This document shows, piece by piece, positions 15,993-23,232 of a DNA stretch of 28,442 bases. The position numbers and the translations under genes are program-made. The stretch is from Gallionellaceae bacterium (GTDB lineage Bacteria; Pseudomonadota; Gammaproteobacteria; Burkholderiales; Gallionellaceae), in assembly GCA_003445795.1 (NCBI GenBank), contig DMCN01000086.1, positions 2,927 to 31,368 on the forward strand, given 5' to 3'. The notes beneath the pieces are model-generated. The model did not search any database. It was not told where the DNA came from and saw only the letters and a list, made by a program, of their open reading frames with translations. How positions within the stretch are numbered: the first letter of the stretch is position 1; each line of letters opens with the position of its first letter.

Positions 15993-16649
15993 ATGAGTGA
16001 ACAGAGCAGCCAACCCGATCTTCAGGACCGACAGCTGATCCCGGCGCGGTCGCGGGTGAGCTTGTCCAGAGAGATAGGCGATGCGGTAATCACCCACAAC
16101 ATCTTCGGCAAAGCCAAGGTGCGCATCATTCGCAAGAACGACAAGCTGCATCGCACTATGTGGCTGTTGGCAGTGATTGGAGCTGGCATCGTCGCGGCTG
16201 TGGCCTGGCAGGGCTGGGTCTCTTCGCAACCGATCGTGGCGGATGTGCCGACGGTCGCTCCGGGTGCCGAGGTGGCGGAAGTCGCACCAGCCCCCCCGCC
16301 CGAAGCAGCCCCAACAATCGCGGCGCCCGCGCCTGTGAATGCTCAGCCGTCAATTGTCCCTGCCAGCGCAGTGCCGGTCGCAGTCGCCCCTCCCAAGCCG
16401 GTGCTGGCGCCACGCCCTGTGATGGTCAAGCCGCAGTCGGCCCCGCAGGAGACCGGCGGTTTGCTGGCGCCCACTCAGTTTGCAACGTCGCTGCCCGCCA
16501 AGCCCGCACCCAGACCAATCGTCACTCCGGCGCCGGTCCCCAAGCCGCAAACCGCGGCCAGCAGTCCGGCCATCGCCGTGCCGCTCTCTTCCCCGTTGGC
16601 AAAGGATTCTGCCACGGAAGTCGAGCCAGCCAATCCGCAAGGCAAATAA
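15993..16649 (+). CDS. Single-pass membrane protein with Pro/Ala-rich tail, unknown function
   Basis: The 218-aa protein has a basic N-terminal region of about 57 residues, one membrane helix at about 57-75 (MWLLAVIGAGIVAAVAWQG), and a long Pro/Ala/Val-rich tail of low complexity. The topology (cytoplasmic N-terminus, extended periplasmic Pro-rich arm) is like spanning proteins of the TonB or pilus/cell-wall type, but no TonB C-terminal domain or other fold is visible. The start at 15993 is preceded by GAGGCGAAAAG; an in-frame Met 20 codons upstream lacks such a site. It lies 23 bases before the coiled-coil gene and probably shares its transcript. Confidence 0.75.
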   Translation: MSEQSSQPDLQDRQLIPARSRVSLSREIGDAVITHNIFGKAKVRIIRKNDKLHRTMWLLAVIGAGIVAAVAWQGWVSSQPIVADVPTVAPGAEVAEVAPAPPPEAAPTIAAPAPVNAQPSIVPASAVPVAVAPPKPVLAPRPVMVKPQSAPQETGGLLAPTQFATSLPAKPAPRPIVTPAPVPKPQTAASSPAIAVPLSSPLAKDSATEVEPANPQGK

Positions 16650-16672
16650 TCGAGGCACTATTCGACATCATG

Positions 16673-17215
16673 ATGAACAAGAACAGCATGGACAAGACAG
16701 TAAAGATTCCCATCTATAACAACGGTGCGGTTGTCGAGGAAACGCAGGACAAGACAACGAAAGACCGCGACCTTCTTTTTGAGCTGGCGAAGAAGGAGTC
16801 GCTGCTCGAAGAAGAGAAGAGCAAATCGCTGGACCTGCTGAAGACCATCGTGCAATTGCGCGAAAGCCTCAAGCAGGAGCAGATCAAGACCACCGACATC
16901 GTCAAGAAGGCGGCCGATCTGGAAGCCAATGCGAAGGAATCACTGGTGCTGGCGGAAAAGGAGCTCGTCCGGAAGACGACCCAGTTTGAGGAAGAAAAGA
17001 AACAGTCGCTCGAATTTATGCGCATCATCGAGCAGCTCAAGGAGACACTCAAACAGGAACAGGCAAAGAAGAGCGACGCGGTTGATCACACCGCCGAGCT
17101 TGAAGCCAGAACCAAAGAGATTGCCGCGCTGGAAGCCAAGGTGAAGGACCTGTCCGCTTCGCTCAGCAAGATCGCAGGTATCGCTGCGGCAGGAAAGCTG
17201 GTCGGCGAAGTCTGA
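16673..17215 (+). CDS. Coiled-coil protein with an internal 60-residue duplication
   Basis: A 180-aa, highly charged helical protein. Residues 41-89 and 101-149 are a tandem duplication with a 60-residue period; I count 25 identities in 49 aligned positions, including EEEK, a shared QL, LKQEQ and LEA. The sequence has heptad-like spacing of Leu/Ile and should form a long coiled coil, ending in a Gly/Ala-rich stretch (IAGIAAAGKLVGEV). There is no signal peptide. The start is uncertain: ATG codons at 16670, 16673 and 16688 are all usable and none has a strong Shine-Dalgarno site; GAGG lies about 15 bases upstream. Its partner is probably the membrane protein encoded just upstream. The function is unknown. 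Confidence 0.75.
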   Translation: MNKNSMDKTVKIPIYNNGAVVEETQDKTTKDRDLLFELAKKESLLEEEKSKSLDLLKTIVQLRESLKQEQIKTTDIVKKAADLEANAKESLVLAEKELVRKTTQFEEEKKQSLEFMRIIEQLKETLKQEQAKKSDAVDHTAELEARTKEIAALEAKVKDLSASLSKIAGIAAAGKLVGEV

Positions 17216-17216
17216 T

Positions 17217-17903
17217 TCAAAACCTCAATTCCAGTGCCTTGCACAGGAAGCGCATGTAGGGTGCCGCCTGGCGGAAGCGTTCCACCACCTGTTCGCGTAA
17301 CTTCCCCGAAGTCACCAGCGCCTCACTCAACGGCGCCAGGCAGATGAAATCCTTGCGCTTCAGGTCTTCCACCAGCGGATGGTCTTTGGCGAACCCGCGC
17401 GGTGCGTTGGCGAGCGAATCGCCTTCCAGTGTGAATTGCTTGCGGAAAGTCTTGTCGTCGCGCGCCGCCAGCCATTCGTCACCCTTTTGCGCGATGGCCT
17501 CGCGTATTTTGAACAGCGCATCCGCATCCGGGTGCCACAGCCCGATGCCGACGAAACACTCACCCGGTTCGATGTGCAGGTAATAACCCGGTGCATGGAT
17601 GTCCTTGCCCACCTCGTGGCGGAACTGGATGCCGATGTTGGTCTTGTACGGCGTCTTGTCGCGCGAAAAGCGCGTGTCGCGATAGATGCGCATCAGCGAG
17701 CCGCCCACCTTCTTCGGCTGCGCCAGGAAATGGCGCGAGATCGCGGGCATCTCGTCCGACATGTCGCTGATGAAGTCCAGCGCGGGCGTGCGCACGAAGT
17801 CTTCGTATTCCTGCTGGTGTTGCTCGAACCAGGCGCGCTCATTGTGCTCTGCCAGCGCAGAGAGGAAGGTGAAAGTCTGCTTCGAAAAGTAACGCTCAGC
17901 CAA
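17217..17903 (-). CDS. DUF2461 family protein, TTG start
   Basis: A 228-aa protein of the DUF2461/TIGR02453 family, recognised by FLSALAEHNERAWFEQHQQEY near the N-terminus and the central IYRDTRFSRDKTPYKTNIG. The family's function is not established. The start is set by an AAGGAG at 17911-17916 followed seven bases later by TTG at 17903, giving LAERYFSKQTF after initiation; the only Met start upstream (17957) adds residues not typical of the family and has no such site. Convergent with the coiled-coil gene, with one base between stops. No signal peptide or membrane helix is seen. It lies just downstream of an AIF-like gene on the same strand, but with its own start signals. Confidence 0.85.
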   Translation of the reverse strand: MAERYFSKQTFTFLSALAEHNERAWFEQHQQEYEDFVRTPALDFISDMSDEMPAISRHFLAQPKKVGGSLMRIYRDTRFSRDKTPYKTNIGIQFRHEVGKDIHAPGYYLHIEPGECFVGIGLWHPDADALFKIREAIAQKGDEWLAARDDKTFRKQFTLEGDSLANAPRGFAKDHPLVEDLKRKDFICLAPLSEALVTSGKLREQVVERFRQAAPYMRFLCKALELRF

Positions 17904-17910
17904 GTTGTCG

Positions 17911-17916
17911 CTCCTT
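17911..17916 (-). promoter_or_regulatory. Shine-Dalgarno site deciding a TTG start
   Basis: AAGGAG on the minus strand, seven bases before the TTG at 17903-17901. It is the strongest ribosome-binding site near the DUF2461 gene and moves the start 18 codons into the longest frame. Confidence 0.75.
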
Positions 17917-17960
17917 GAGGGAATGTCCCTCGGGAATCGTAGCATGTCCCTGCTCATTCC

Positions 17961-19139
17961 TTAATCGCTTATCCGCCCCTTCAGCGACTCGCGTGTGTGC
18001 TGCGCCTTTTCCGCGATCAGCTGCGTGGCGGCAGCCACCTGCCCCCATGTATTCCACAGCAGCACGCCGCGCACGTAGCCGTCGCGCAGATAGTAGATCA
18101 CGCCTTTATGGAACGTCTCCTGCCAGTCTTCGACAGTATCGAGACTGCTATCAAGCACGCCCACCGCTTCGTAGCCCAGTTCGAACAGGTCGGTATAGAA
18201 GTAGGGTTGGTGGCTGTAGATATCGGTCTGTCCGGCCATGTTGCGGCCCGCCATCTCGCCCATCACATTGGCGTTGTCCTCGTGCTCCACGCGCATGCGT
18301 TTATCCAGCGCGGCGCTGTGGAAGTTCGCCACATCACCCGCGGCATAGATGTCCGGATCGCTGGTGCGCAGCAGCTCGTCCACGATGATGCCGTTGTTGA
18401 TGTCGAGCCCGGCCTGTTCGGCCAGCGCGGTGTTGGGCAGGATGCCCAGCCCGGCCACGACACCGTCGGCAGTCAGTTCGCGCCCGCTGCCCGTGGTCAC
18501 GACCATCTTGCCGTCCAGCTTGCGCACCGATTTGACCGTCTCGGAGGCGAGCAGGGTGACGCCTTTCTCCTCGTAATACGAATTCAGGAACGTCATGAGA
18601 TCGGGCGGATAGACGCGCGAACCGATGCCGTAGGACGGGAAGACCATCGTGACGCGCTTGCCGTTCATGGCCAGCGCTGCCGCCACTTCCGAACCGATGA
18701 AGCCGCCGCCGATCACCACGAAATCCTTGCCGCGCTCGCTCAGCGCGCGCAGTTTGCGGTAGTCATCGGCGTTCCGGAAATAGATCACCTGCGCATCGGC
18801 ATCCGGCAACAGGCGCGGCGAGCCGCCCGTGGCAAGCAGCAGCTTCTCGTAGCCGTAGATGTTGCCGGCATCGTCGGTCACCGTCTTCTTTGCCGCATTG
18901 AGGGTGACTACCTTGCGGCCACGAAGCACCTCGACGTTGAGCGTGGCGGTGTCGCGCCAGATGGTTTCGAACGGTTTGTCCTTCCACAAAGACTTGGACA
19001 GGGGCGGGCGGTCATACGGGGGATCGCGCTCTTCACAGATCATGGTGATGCTGCCGCTGGTGTCGACCTTGCGGATGCCGCGCGCGGCAGAGTCGGCAGT
19101 CATACCGCCGCCGACGATGAGGTATCTGGAGTTCTTCAT
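17961..19139 (-). CDS. AIF-like FAD/NAD(P)-dependent oxidoreductase
   Basis: The 392-aa flavoprotein has an FAD Rossmann motif at the N-terminus (YLIVGGGMTADSAARGI), the family segment DPPYDRPPLSKSLW, an NAD-binding motif VVIGGGFIGSEVAAAL near residue 142, and a second FAD contact IYAAGDVANF. Near the end, RVEHEDNANVMGEMAGRNM and ELGYEAVGVLDSSL resemble the equivalent parts of apoptosis-inducing factor (AIFM1) more than classical rubredoxin or ferredoxin reductases. It should oxidise NAD(P)H in the cytoplasm; the acceptor (a ferredoxin, a quinone or O2) cannot be told from the sequence. No ferredoxin or dioxygenase gene is adjacent. The spacer upstream, about 175 bp to the next gene, carries nothing I can identify with confidence. 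Confidence 0.85.
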   Translation of the reverse strand: MKNSRYLIVGGGMTADSAARGIRKVDTSGSITMICEERDPPYDRPPLSKSLWKDKPFETIWRDTATLNVEVLRGRKVVTLNAAKKTVTDDAGNIYGYEKLLLATGGSPRLLPDADAQVIYFRNADDYRKLRALSERGKDFVVIGGGFIGSEVAAALAMNGKRVTMVFPSYGIGSRVYPPDLMTFLNSYYEEKGVTLLASETVKSVRKLDGKMVVTTGSGRELTADGVVAGLGILPNTALAEQAGLDINNGIIVDELLRTSDPDIYAAGDVANFHSAALDKRMRVEHEDNANVMGEMAGRNMAGQTDIYSHQPYFYTDLFELGYEAVGVLDSSLDTVEDWQETFHKGVIYYLRDGYVRGVLLWNTWGQVAAATQLIAEKAQHTRESLKGRISD

Positions 19140-19315
19140 GGCCGCTCCTTTCTGTTGTCAGGCTCGCCATGTCGAAAAGATCATGACGTGCTGCATCAAG
19201 GAAACAAGGTGTGGATTGCCAATTTGAAGTGCAATCTTACGCCGTTAATCTCCGGACGGAGCAAGCGTTGCGGATGAATATAACTATCGCGAGTGGGGCT
19301 TTGGAACGATAGCGT

Positions 19316-20269
19316 TCAGCTCTTCACCCAGAAGTCGAACCCCGCGCGCAGGAACTCGTCGTGTGGGATGTAGTGCGAACCGTCGCAGGAGAAGGTGAGG
19401 CCGACGATGCCGTTGAACACGTTCAGCGTGCCCGAGCGCAGGTAAAAGGTATCGTCCATGAAGCGCAGTTCGCGGAACAGGTCCAGCACGGCGCGGATGC
19501 GTTCACGCGGCACCAGCGCATCGGCGGGGTAGGGCTTGCGCGGATAGGCGAGGCAGATGTTCGGATCGACCAGTGCATCGAAGTCGAGCAGGCGATAGCG
19601 GTAGGGGTCACCCATCTCCCAGATCACCGCGCGGTTGCTGGAGAAATGCAGCTTCACGTGATACACACCGTGGTAGATCATCAGTTCCTCGATCACGCCG
19701 AGCACGGTATCGAGCTGCCGGTCCATCGCACTCTCCACCCGGCTCTGGTGATACACCGTGCTGCGGATCGAGGGGTCGCCCTTGATCTGGCGCCAAACGG
19801 CCGGCTCGTCGTAGAGCTTGCGCGTCAGCGGCAGGTCGCGCAGATCGAAATCCGTGCCGATGAATCCCAGCGCCGTTCCCGCTGCGTCACGCACGATCTG
19901 AAGGGCGGAGAGCGAAGGGCGTCGCCCGAGCTGGCTGATGTAGGCCTCCGACAGCAGCGTGCCCGAGATCGGCAATACTTCCCTCATGTAGGGCCGCTTC
20001 GAGCGGTCGCGCCCGAAGGAAGCCGGCATCAGCCCTTCGGCGCTCACATTGCTGCTCACCTGGATGCCGCGGGTATCCAGCGCATACAGCGAACGGCCAT
20101 AAGTCAGCGACGGCAGTCCCTCGCCCAGCACCGCATCCAGCCGGTCGCGCTCCGCCCACGCCGCGGCACAACGCACGGCCAGTTGCCGCAACGGCTCCTG
20201 CATGGTCTCCAGCAGTTCCCGCCGTTGCTGGGCGATGCTCTCCTGCAATGTCTCGCGCGTGCTTGTCAT
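19316..20269 (-). CDS. Soluble PDC/Cache sensor domain protein
   Basis: The 317-aa protein has a helical N-terminus and then a PDC/Cache-like sensor fold at about residues 60-160: YALDTRGIQVSSNV, GRDRSKRPYM, TLLSEAYISQ and GTALGFIGTDFDLRDLP follow the order of Cache ligand-binding domains. The C-terminal half (about 170-317) is not recognised; it ends DGSHYIPHDEFLRAGFDFWVKS. Cache domains are normally extracellular parts of chemoreceptors and kinases, yet no signal peptide or membrane helix is seen here, so it seems to sense something in the cytoplasm. Its ATG overlaps the stop of the upstream gene (ATGA), indicating translational coupling and a joint function with the C_GCAxxG_C_C protein. 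Confidence 0.75.
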   Translation of the reverse strand: MTSTRETLQESIAQQRRELLETMQEPLRQLAVRCAAAWAERDRLDAVLGEGLPSLTYGRSLYALDTRGIQVSSNVSAEGLMPASFGRDRSKRPYMREVLPISGTLLSEAYISQLGRRPSLSALQIVRDAAGTALGFIGTDFDLRDLPLTRKLYDEPAVWRQIKGDPSIRSTVYHQSRVESAMDRQLDTVLGVIEELMIYHGVYHVKLHFSSNRAVIWEMGDPYRYRLLDFDALVDPNICLAYPRKPYPADALVPRERIRAVLDLFRELRFMDDTFYLRSGTLNVFNGIVGLTFSCDGSHYIPHDEFLRAGFDFWVKS

Positions 20270-20751
20270 CCCATCGACTCGACGACCCACTTCGTCACCG
20301 TGCCGGTCGCGTGCGCGCACTTGTTGCCGCGCGCCGTATCGAAAGCCTTGTACTCCTCGGCATTCCACATGTCGTAGGTGCGCCCGGTGAACTGCTGCTG
20401 CAACTGCTGGCAGGTGACGCCGCCGAACTCCTGGCGGAAACGCTCGGTGAGTTCCTTCGCCTTCTTGAAATTATTGATGTGGCGTCCGCTGTCCAGCTTG
20501 TCACGGTCGCGACCGTATTTTGCGCTCAGTGCCAGCAGCCCGCCGGTGAGCGCACCGCAGACACCTTCGCCCAGCAGACCGCCGCCGCCGGAAAGGCCGT
20601 GGCTCGCCTTCACCGTCTGGTCGTCGATGATGCCGATGGTCTCCTGCACCGTGGCCAGCACGCACTGCGGACAACAACCGTAGTCCAGTTCGTACTTCAG
20701 GGCCTTCGCATAAGCCTGTTCGCCGAGCGCACTCTTTGCATCGATGTCCAT
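20266..20751 (-). CDS. C_GCAxxG_C_C family cysteine-rich protein
   Basis: The 161-aa protein shows the spaced cysteine pattern of this family (TIGR01909 type): Cys26/27 and Cys30 in YGCCPQCVLATV, Cys65 in GEGVCGALTGG, Cys114 in GVTCQQL and Cys145 in KCAHATGTV. These are likely metal- or redox-active, but the biochemical role of the family is not established to my knowledge. The Met at 20751 is preceded by GGAGG five bases or so upstream, so the long in-frame extension upstream is not coding. It is the first gene of a two-gene operon with the Cache protein. The interrupted palindrome at 20765-20784, just upstream of the ribosome-binding site, is a likely operator. Confidence 0.85.
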   Translation of the reverse strand: MDIDAKSALGEQAYAKALKYELDYGCCPQCVLATVQETIGIIDDQTVKASHGLSGGGGLLGEGVCGALTGGLLALSAKYGRDRDKLDSGRHINNFKKAKELTERFRQEFGGVTCQQLQQQFTGRTYDMWNAEEYKAFDTARGNKCAHATGTVTKWVVESMG

Positions 20752-20764
20752 GACGACCTCCGTA

Positions 20765-20784
20765 ATATTAGAAATCACTAATAT
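20765..20784. promoter_or_regulatory. Operator-like palindrome ATATTAG-N6-CTAATAT
   Basis: Perfect 7-bp AT-rich arms with the spacer AAATCA, 14 bases upstream of the C_GCAxxG_C_C gene start. Size and composition suit a winged-helix dimeric repressor (ArsR- or MarR-like). No regulator gene is adjacent, so the protein would act from elsewhere. Confidence 0.55.
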
Positions 20785-20938
20785 GATGATACGACCAGCT
20801 TGATGAAGCTGCAATGGTTGATTCGGGATTGTTTTGGACGGGGGGATGTTACGGCGGGCAGATGAAGGGAATGTGTCGGACGGGGGCATCCACCGGTTGA
20901 CTCACAATAAATGCGAAGCGGCTATGTTTAGTCGGATG

Positions 20939-20966
20939 TTCCGGATCAGCTGCCGCTGACCCGGAA
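20939..20966 (-). terminator. Hairpin overlapping the 3' end of the 2OG oxygenase gene
   Basis: TTCCGG/CCGGAA and inner CAGC/GCTG arms close a 4-base loop (TGCC), with a 2-base internal bulge. The stop codon lies inside the stem. No T-tract follows on the minus strand, so it may be a weak or Rho-assisted end. Confidence 0.4.
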
Positions 20967-21539
20967 CCATCCGGCGATGCTGCGGCGGGGGGCGTGCGAG
21001 ATGAGTACTTCGTGCGGGAACGACTCGCTCAGGAATATGATCATCGTGCCGAACGTCGGGTCGACCGTGGTGAGGACCGACTTTCCGGTCGGCTCGAACA
21101 CAACCAGCTCGCCGCCGTCGCAGGTTTGCCAGTCTTCATTCAGGTAAAGCACGGTGGTCAGTATCCGGTTCTTCTTGCCCTGCAGCACATCGGAATGCTT
21201 CGCGTAACCATCGCCCTTGCCGTAGATGGCATAGTGGCACTCGTAATCGAACAGGCCCAGAAAAAGCGACTCATTCAGCCCCAGGCGCAACTCTTCCATG
21301 CAGGCCAGATAGATCTGATCGGTGCCATTGGCCGTATCCAGCCAGTCGATCACATCGCTGCGTATCGAACCGATCTGCTGTTTCCCCGCGCCCCGGCCGA
21401 CCTGCGCCGCGTGGAACCGCCCAGAGTCATCATCATGGCAACGCGTGAACAGTTTTGCCAATAGCTCATCGACCAGCGGTTTGGCCAGAACGATGTAGCC
21501 GGTGTCCTCAAGCTGTTTGGAGATCTGCGGGATATCCAT
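20946..21539 (-). CDS. 2-oxoglutarate/Fe(II)-dependent oxygenase (prolyl-4-hydroxylase-like)
   Basis: The 197-aa protein has the jelly-roll oxygenase signature: His115 and Asp117 in YAKHSDV, a central TTVLYLNEDW and DGGELVVFE, His176 in SESFPHEV, and Arg186 in APRRSIAGWFR to bind 2-oxoglutarate (Arg185 is the alternative). This resembles P4Hc/SM-20-like prolyl hydroxylases of bacteria, and the complete metal triad suggests an active enzyme. The substrate is unknown; bacterial relatives act on translation factors or small molecules. The start at 21539 lacks a strong Shine-Dalgarno site. It is divergent from the DUF1653 gene and appears monocistronic. Confidence 0.88.
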   Translation of the reverse strand: MDIPQISKQLEDTGYIVLAKPLVDELLAKLFTRCHDDDSGRFHAAQVGRGAGKQQIGSIRSDVIDWLDTANGTDQIYLACMEELRLGLNESLFLGLFDYECHYAIYGKGDGYAKHSDVLQGKKNRILTTVLYLNEDWQTCDGGELVVFEPTGKSVLTTVDPTFGTMIIFLSESFPHEVLISHAPRRSIAGWFRVSGS

Positions 21540-21646
21540 AAGCGCCGGAGTCTAGCAGTTATGGGGTGGCGGCCTGCGATTGATTGAGTGCCGGGCAAGC
21601 CGATGGCGGTAGAATCCACACGTGACTGATCGGCAAGGGGCGAGTA

Positions 21647-21838
21647 ATGAAATACCGGCACTACAAGGGCGGCATCTACGAGATCGTCTGCGAGGCGAAG
21701 CTGGAAGCCGACCCCGACATCATCATGATGGTCTACAGATCAGAGCAAGGCCAGATCTGGACGCGCCCCAAGACCGCCTTCCTTGAGTTGGTGCAGCACG
21801 AGGGCAAAACCGTGCCGCGCTTTGCACCCTTGGGCTAG
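21647..21838 (+). CDS. DUF1653 domain protein
   Basis: A 63-aa protein that is essentially one DUF1653 domain: YRHYKGGIYEIVCEAKLEAD, then MVYRSEQGQIWTRP. The function of the family is unknown; it is a small beta-rich domain. AAGGGG lies seven bases before the ATG. It is 15 bases upstream of the DUF3301 gene and probably cotranscribed. Confidence 0.85.
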   Translation: MKYRHYKGGIYEIVCEAKLEADPDIIMMVYRSEQGQIWTRPKTAFLELVQHEGKTVPRFAPLG

Positions 21839-21853
21839 GCAAGCGGGAACATC

Positions 21854-22171
21854 ATGGACTTCGCGAGTTTATTGCTACTGGCCGTAGTTGGCCTGATGGT
21901 CTGGTACTGGCTGCACAGCATCCGCATCCTCGAGATCGCGCGCAATGCCGGCAAGCAAGCCTGCATCAAGATGGACGTTCAATTTCTGGATGACACCGTC
22001 GCCAGCACCAAACTGGCACTGGCCCGCGACAGCAACGGACGCCGGGTACTGCGCCGCAGCTATCGCTTCGAATTCAGCGAAACGGGCAACAGCAGGCGAG
22101 TCGGGGAAGTGGTTATGCTCGGTGAGCGGGTCGAAAGGGTCGCGATGGAGCCATATGAGATTCCGGAGTGA
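21854..22171 (+). CDS. DUF3301 membrane-anchored protein
   Basis: The 105-aa protein begins with a membrane helix (LLLLAVVGLMVWYWLHSI, residues about 5-23), followed by the family segment ARNAGKQACIKMDVQFLDDTVA and a basic, beta-rich cytoplasmic part (RRSYRFEFSETG). This fits the DUF3301 family, widespread in beta- and gammaproteobacteria without known function. GGGAA precedes the ATG. Second gene after DUF1653. Confidence 0.85.
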   Translation: MDFASLLLLAVVGLMVWYWLHSIRILEIARNAGKQACIKMDVQFLDDTVASTKLALARDSNGRRVLRRSYRFEFSETGNSRRVGEVVMLGERVERVAMEPYEIPE

Positions 22172-22181
22172 GGCCGGGTGG

Positions 22182-22206
22182 AATGCGAAGCTGAGCTGAC
22201 CCTCCC
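22182..22206 (+). repeat. Dispersed repeat copy 1 (AATGCGAAGCTGA family)
   Basis: Begins AATGCGAAGCTGAGCTGACC and lies between the DUF3301 and FliD-like genes. Related copies occur near 24244, 24298, 25827 and 25859, all in the same orientation and all outside genes. Confidence 0.5.
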
Positions 22207-22329
22207 ATCCGGCAAAGCCCCGAACTGCTACGGAAACGCCGCGCTATTCGATGGATGGTTGCACCGCGCCGTATGCAAGCATGGATTTTCCAAAGGCATC
22301 CGCGATGCCGACCCGCAGGAGCAAACATC

Positions 22330-23202
22330 ATGCACGTCTCTCCCTTACTTTCCGCCGTAGCACTCGCCAGCGTCAGGTCACAGGTGCTCGGCTCCATGCG
22401 GGGTTCGACTCCGGATTTCAACAGCTTTTTCGATGCGGCCTATTCGTCCGCTTTCGCCGATACCGATCTGTTGAGCGCATTCATGCCGGGCAGCGCCACC
22501 CAGGCGGGCGCGCTGCACGCAGGCCGCAACATGGCGCTGTACGACCCGGAATCCGCCTACAAGATGATGACCCTCATCAACAACAAAGAGGTGCTCTACA
22601 AAGCGCAATACGCCGAACTGAGCCAGATGGGCGAGAGCGTCGCCAGGATGGAGCAAGCCGGAACAAACCTGGGCAGCATTGGCAGCGGCGATGCCGATAT
22701 CAAAACCGGCCTGCAAGACTTCATTACCCGCTATAACGAATGGACGCAACGCTTCGATCCGGACATGCAGCGCGATGGCCTGTTGGCCGGCACACAGGCG
22801 GCACAGGTCGCCCGTTACGAACTGGAACAGAACGTCAAAAACATCTTCTTCGGAGCGAAAGACGGCGTGCGCGGCATGGCCGATCTCGGTATCAGCGTCG
22901 ACCCCGTCAGCGGAGCACTCGCGTTGGATGGCGCCAAACTCGATGCCATGCTCGCATCCAACAAACAAGGCGTGGCGAACACCCTTCAGGAATTCGGCGC
23001 CAACTTCGCCCGATCAGCCGGCCTGCTCAACGCGAACAACAACTTCATCCCCAACCAACTCGACAACCTTGATCGCGCCATCGACTACATCGCCGACAAC
23101 GGCACCGACCTGCGTGCAGAGTTCGGCACAGGCGACGCAGCAAAACCCACCGCACAGATCGCGCAGGCACTGGCGGCCTACAACCAGAGCTACGCAGACT
23201 AA
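22330..23202 (+). CDS. Orphan protein with FliD C-terminal-like domain
   Basis: The 290-aa protein starts MHVSPLLSAVALASVRSQ, with AGGAG eight bases before the ATG. Residues about 120-265 have the flavour of the FliD (hook-associated protein 2) C-terminal domain: YNEWTQRFDPDM, GVRGMADLGISVDPVSGALALDGAKLDAML and LDNLDRAIDYI. There is no FliD N-terminal domain. FliD caps the flagellar filament, but no other flagellar gene is present, and the length is only half to two thirds of a typical FliD. It could be an atypical filament-associated protein or a regulator that reused the coiled-coil and beta segments. Export signals are not recognisable. Confidence 0.7.
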   Translation: MHVSPLLSAVALASVRSQVLGSMRGSTPDFNSFFDAAYSSAFADTDLLSAFMPGSATQAGALHAGRNMALYDPESAYKMMTLINNKEVLYKAQYAELSQMGESVARMEQAGTNLGSIGSGDADIKTGLQDFITRYNEWTQRFDPDMQRDGLLAGTQAAQVARYELEQNVKNIFFGAKDGVRGMADLGISVDPVSGALALDGAKLDAMLASNKQGVANTLQEFGANFARSAGLLNANNNFIPNQLDNLDRAIDYIADNGTDLRAEFGTGDAAKPTAQIAQALAAYNQSYAD

Positions 23203-23210
23203 AGCTGACT

Positions 23211-23232
23211 ATGTTGGCGGAACCGCCTACAT
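23211..23232. terminator. Hairpin between convergent genes
   Basis: ATGT-T-GGCGG, AA, CCGCC-T-ACAT forms a stem with one T/T mismatch in the 24-base gap between the FliD-like (+) and SCP2-CZB (-) stops. The stop of the minus-strand gene lies inside it. No T-tract is visible; it may end both transcripts. Confidence 0.45.

Noticed and set aside
16160..16669. A long upstream extension of the coiled-coil frame
   Set aside because: It overlaps the TM/Pro-Ala protein in another frame, its residues (Cys/Gly/Arg-rich) are of shadow type, and the coiled-coil character begins only after 16670.
22255..22329. A 25-codon N-terminal extension of the FliD-like gene
   Set aside because: The Met at 22330 has a good AGGAG at eight bases; the extension (MVAPRRMQAWIFQRH) overlaps that site and has no site of its own.
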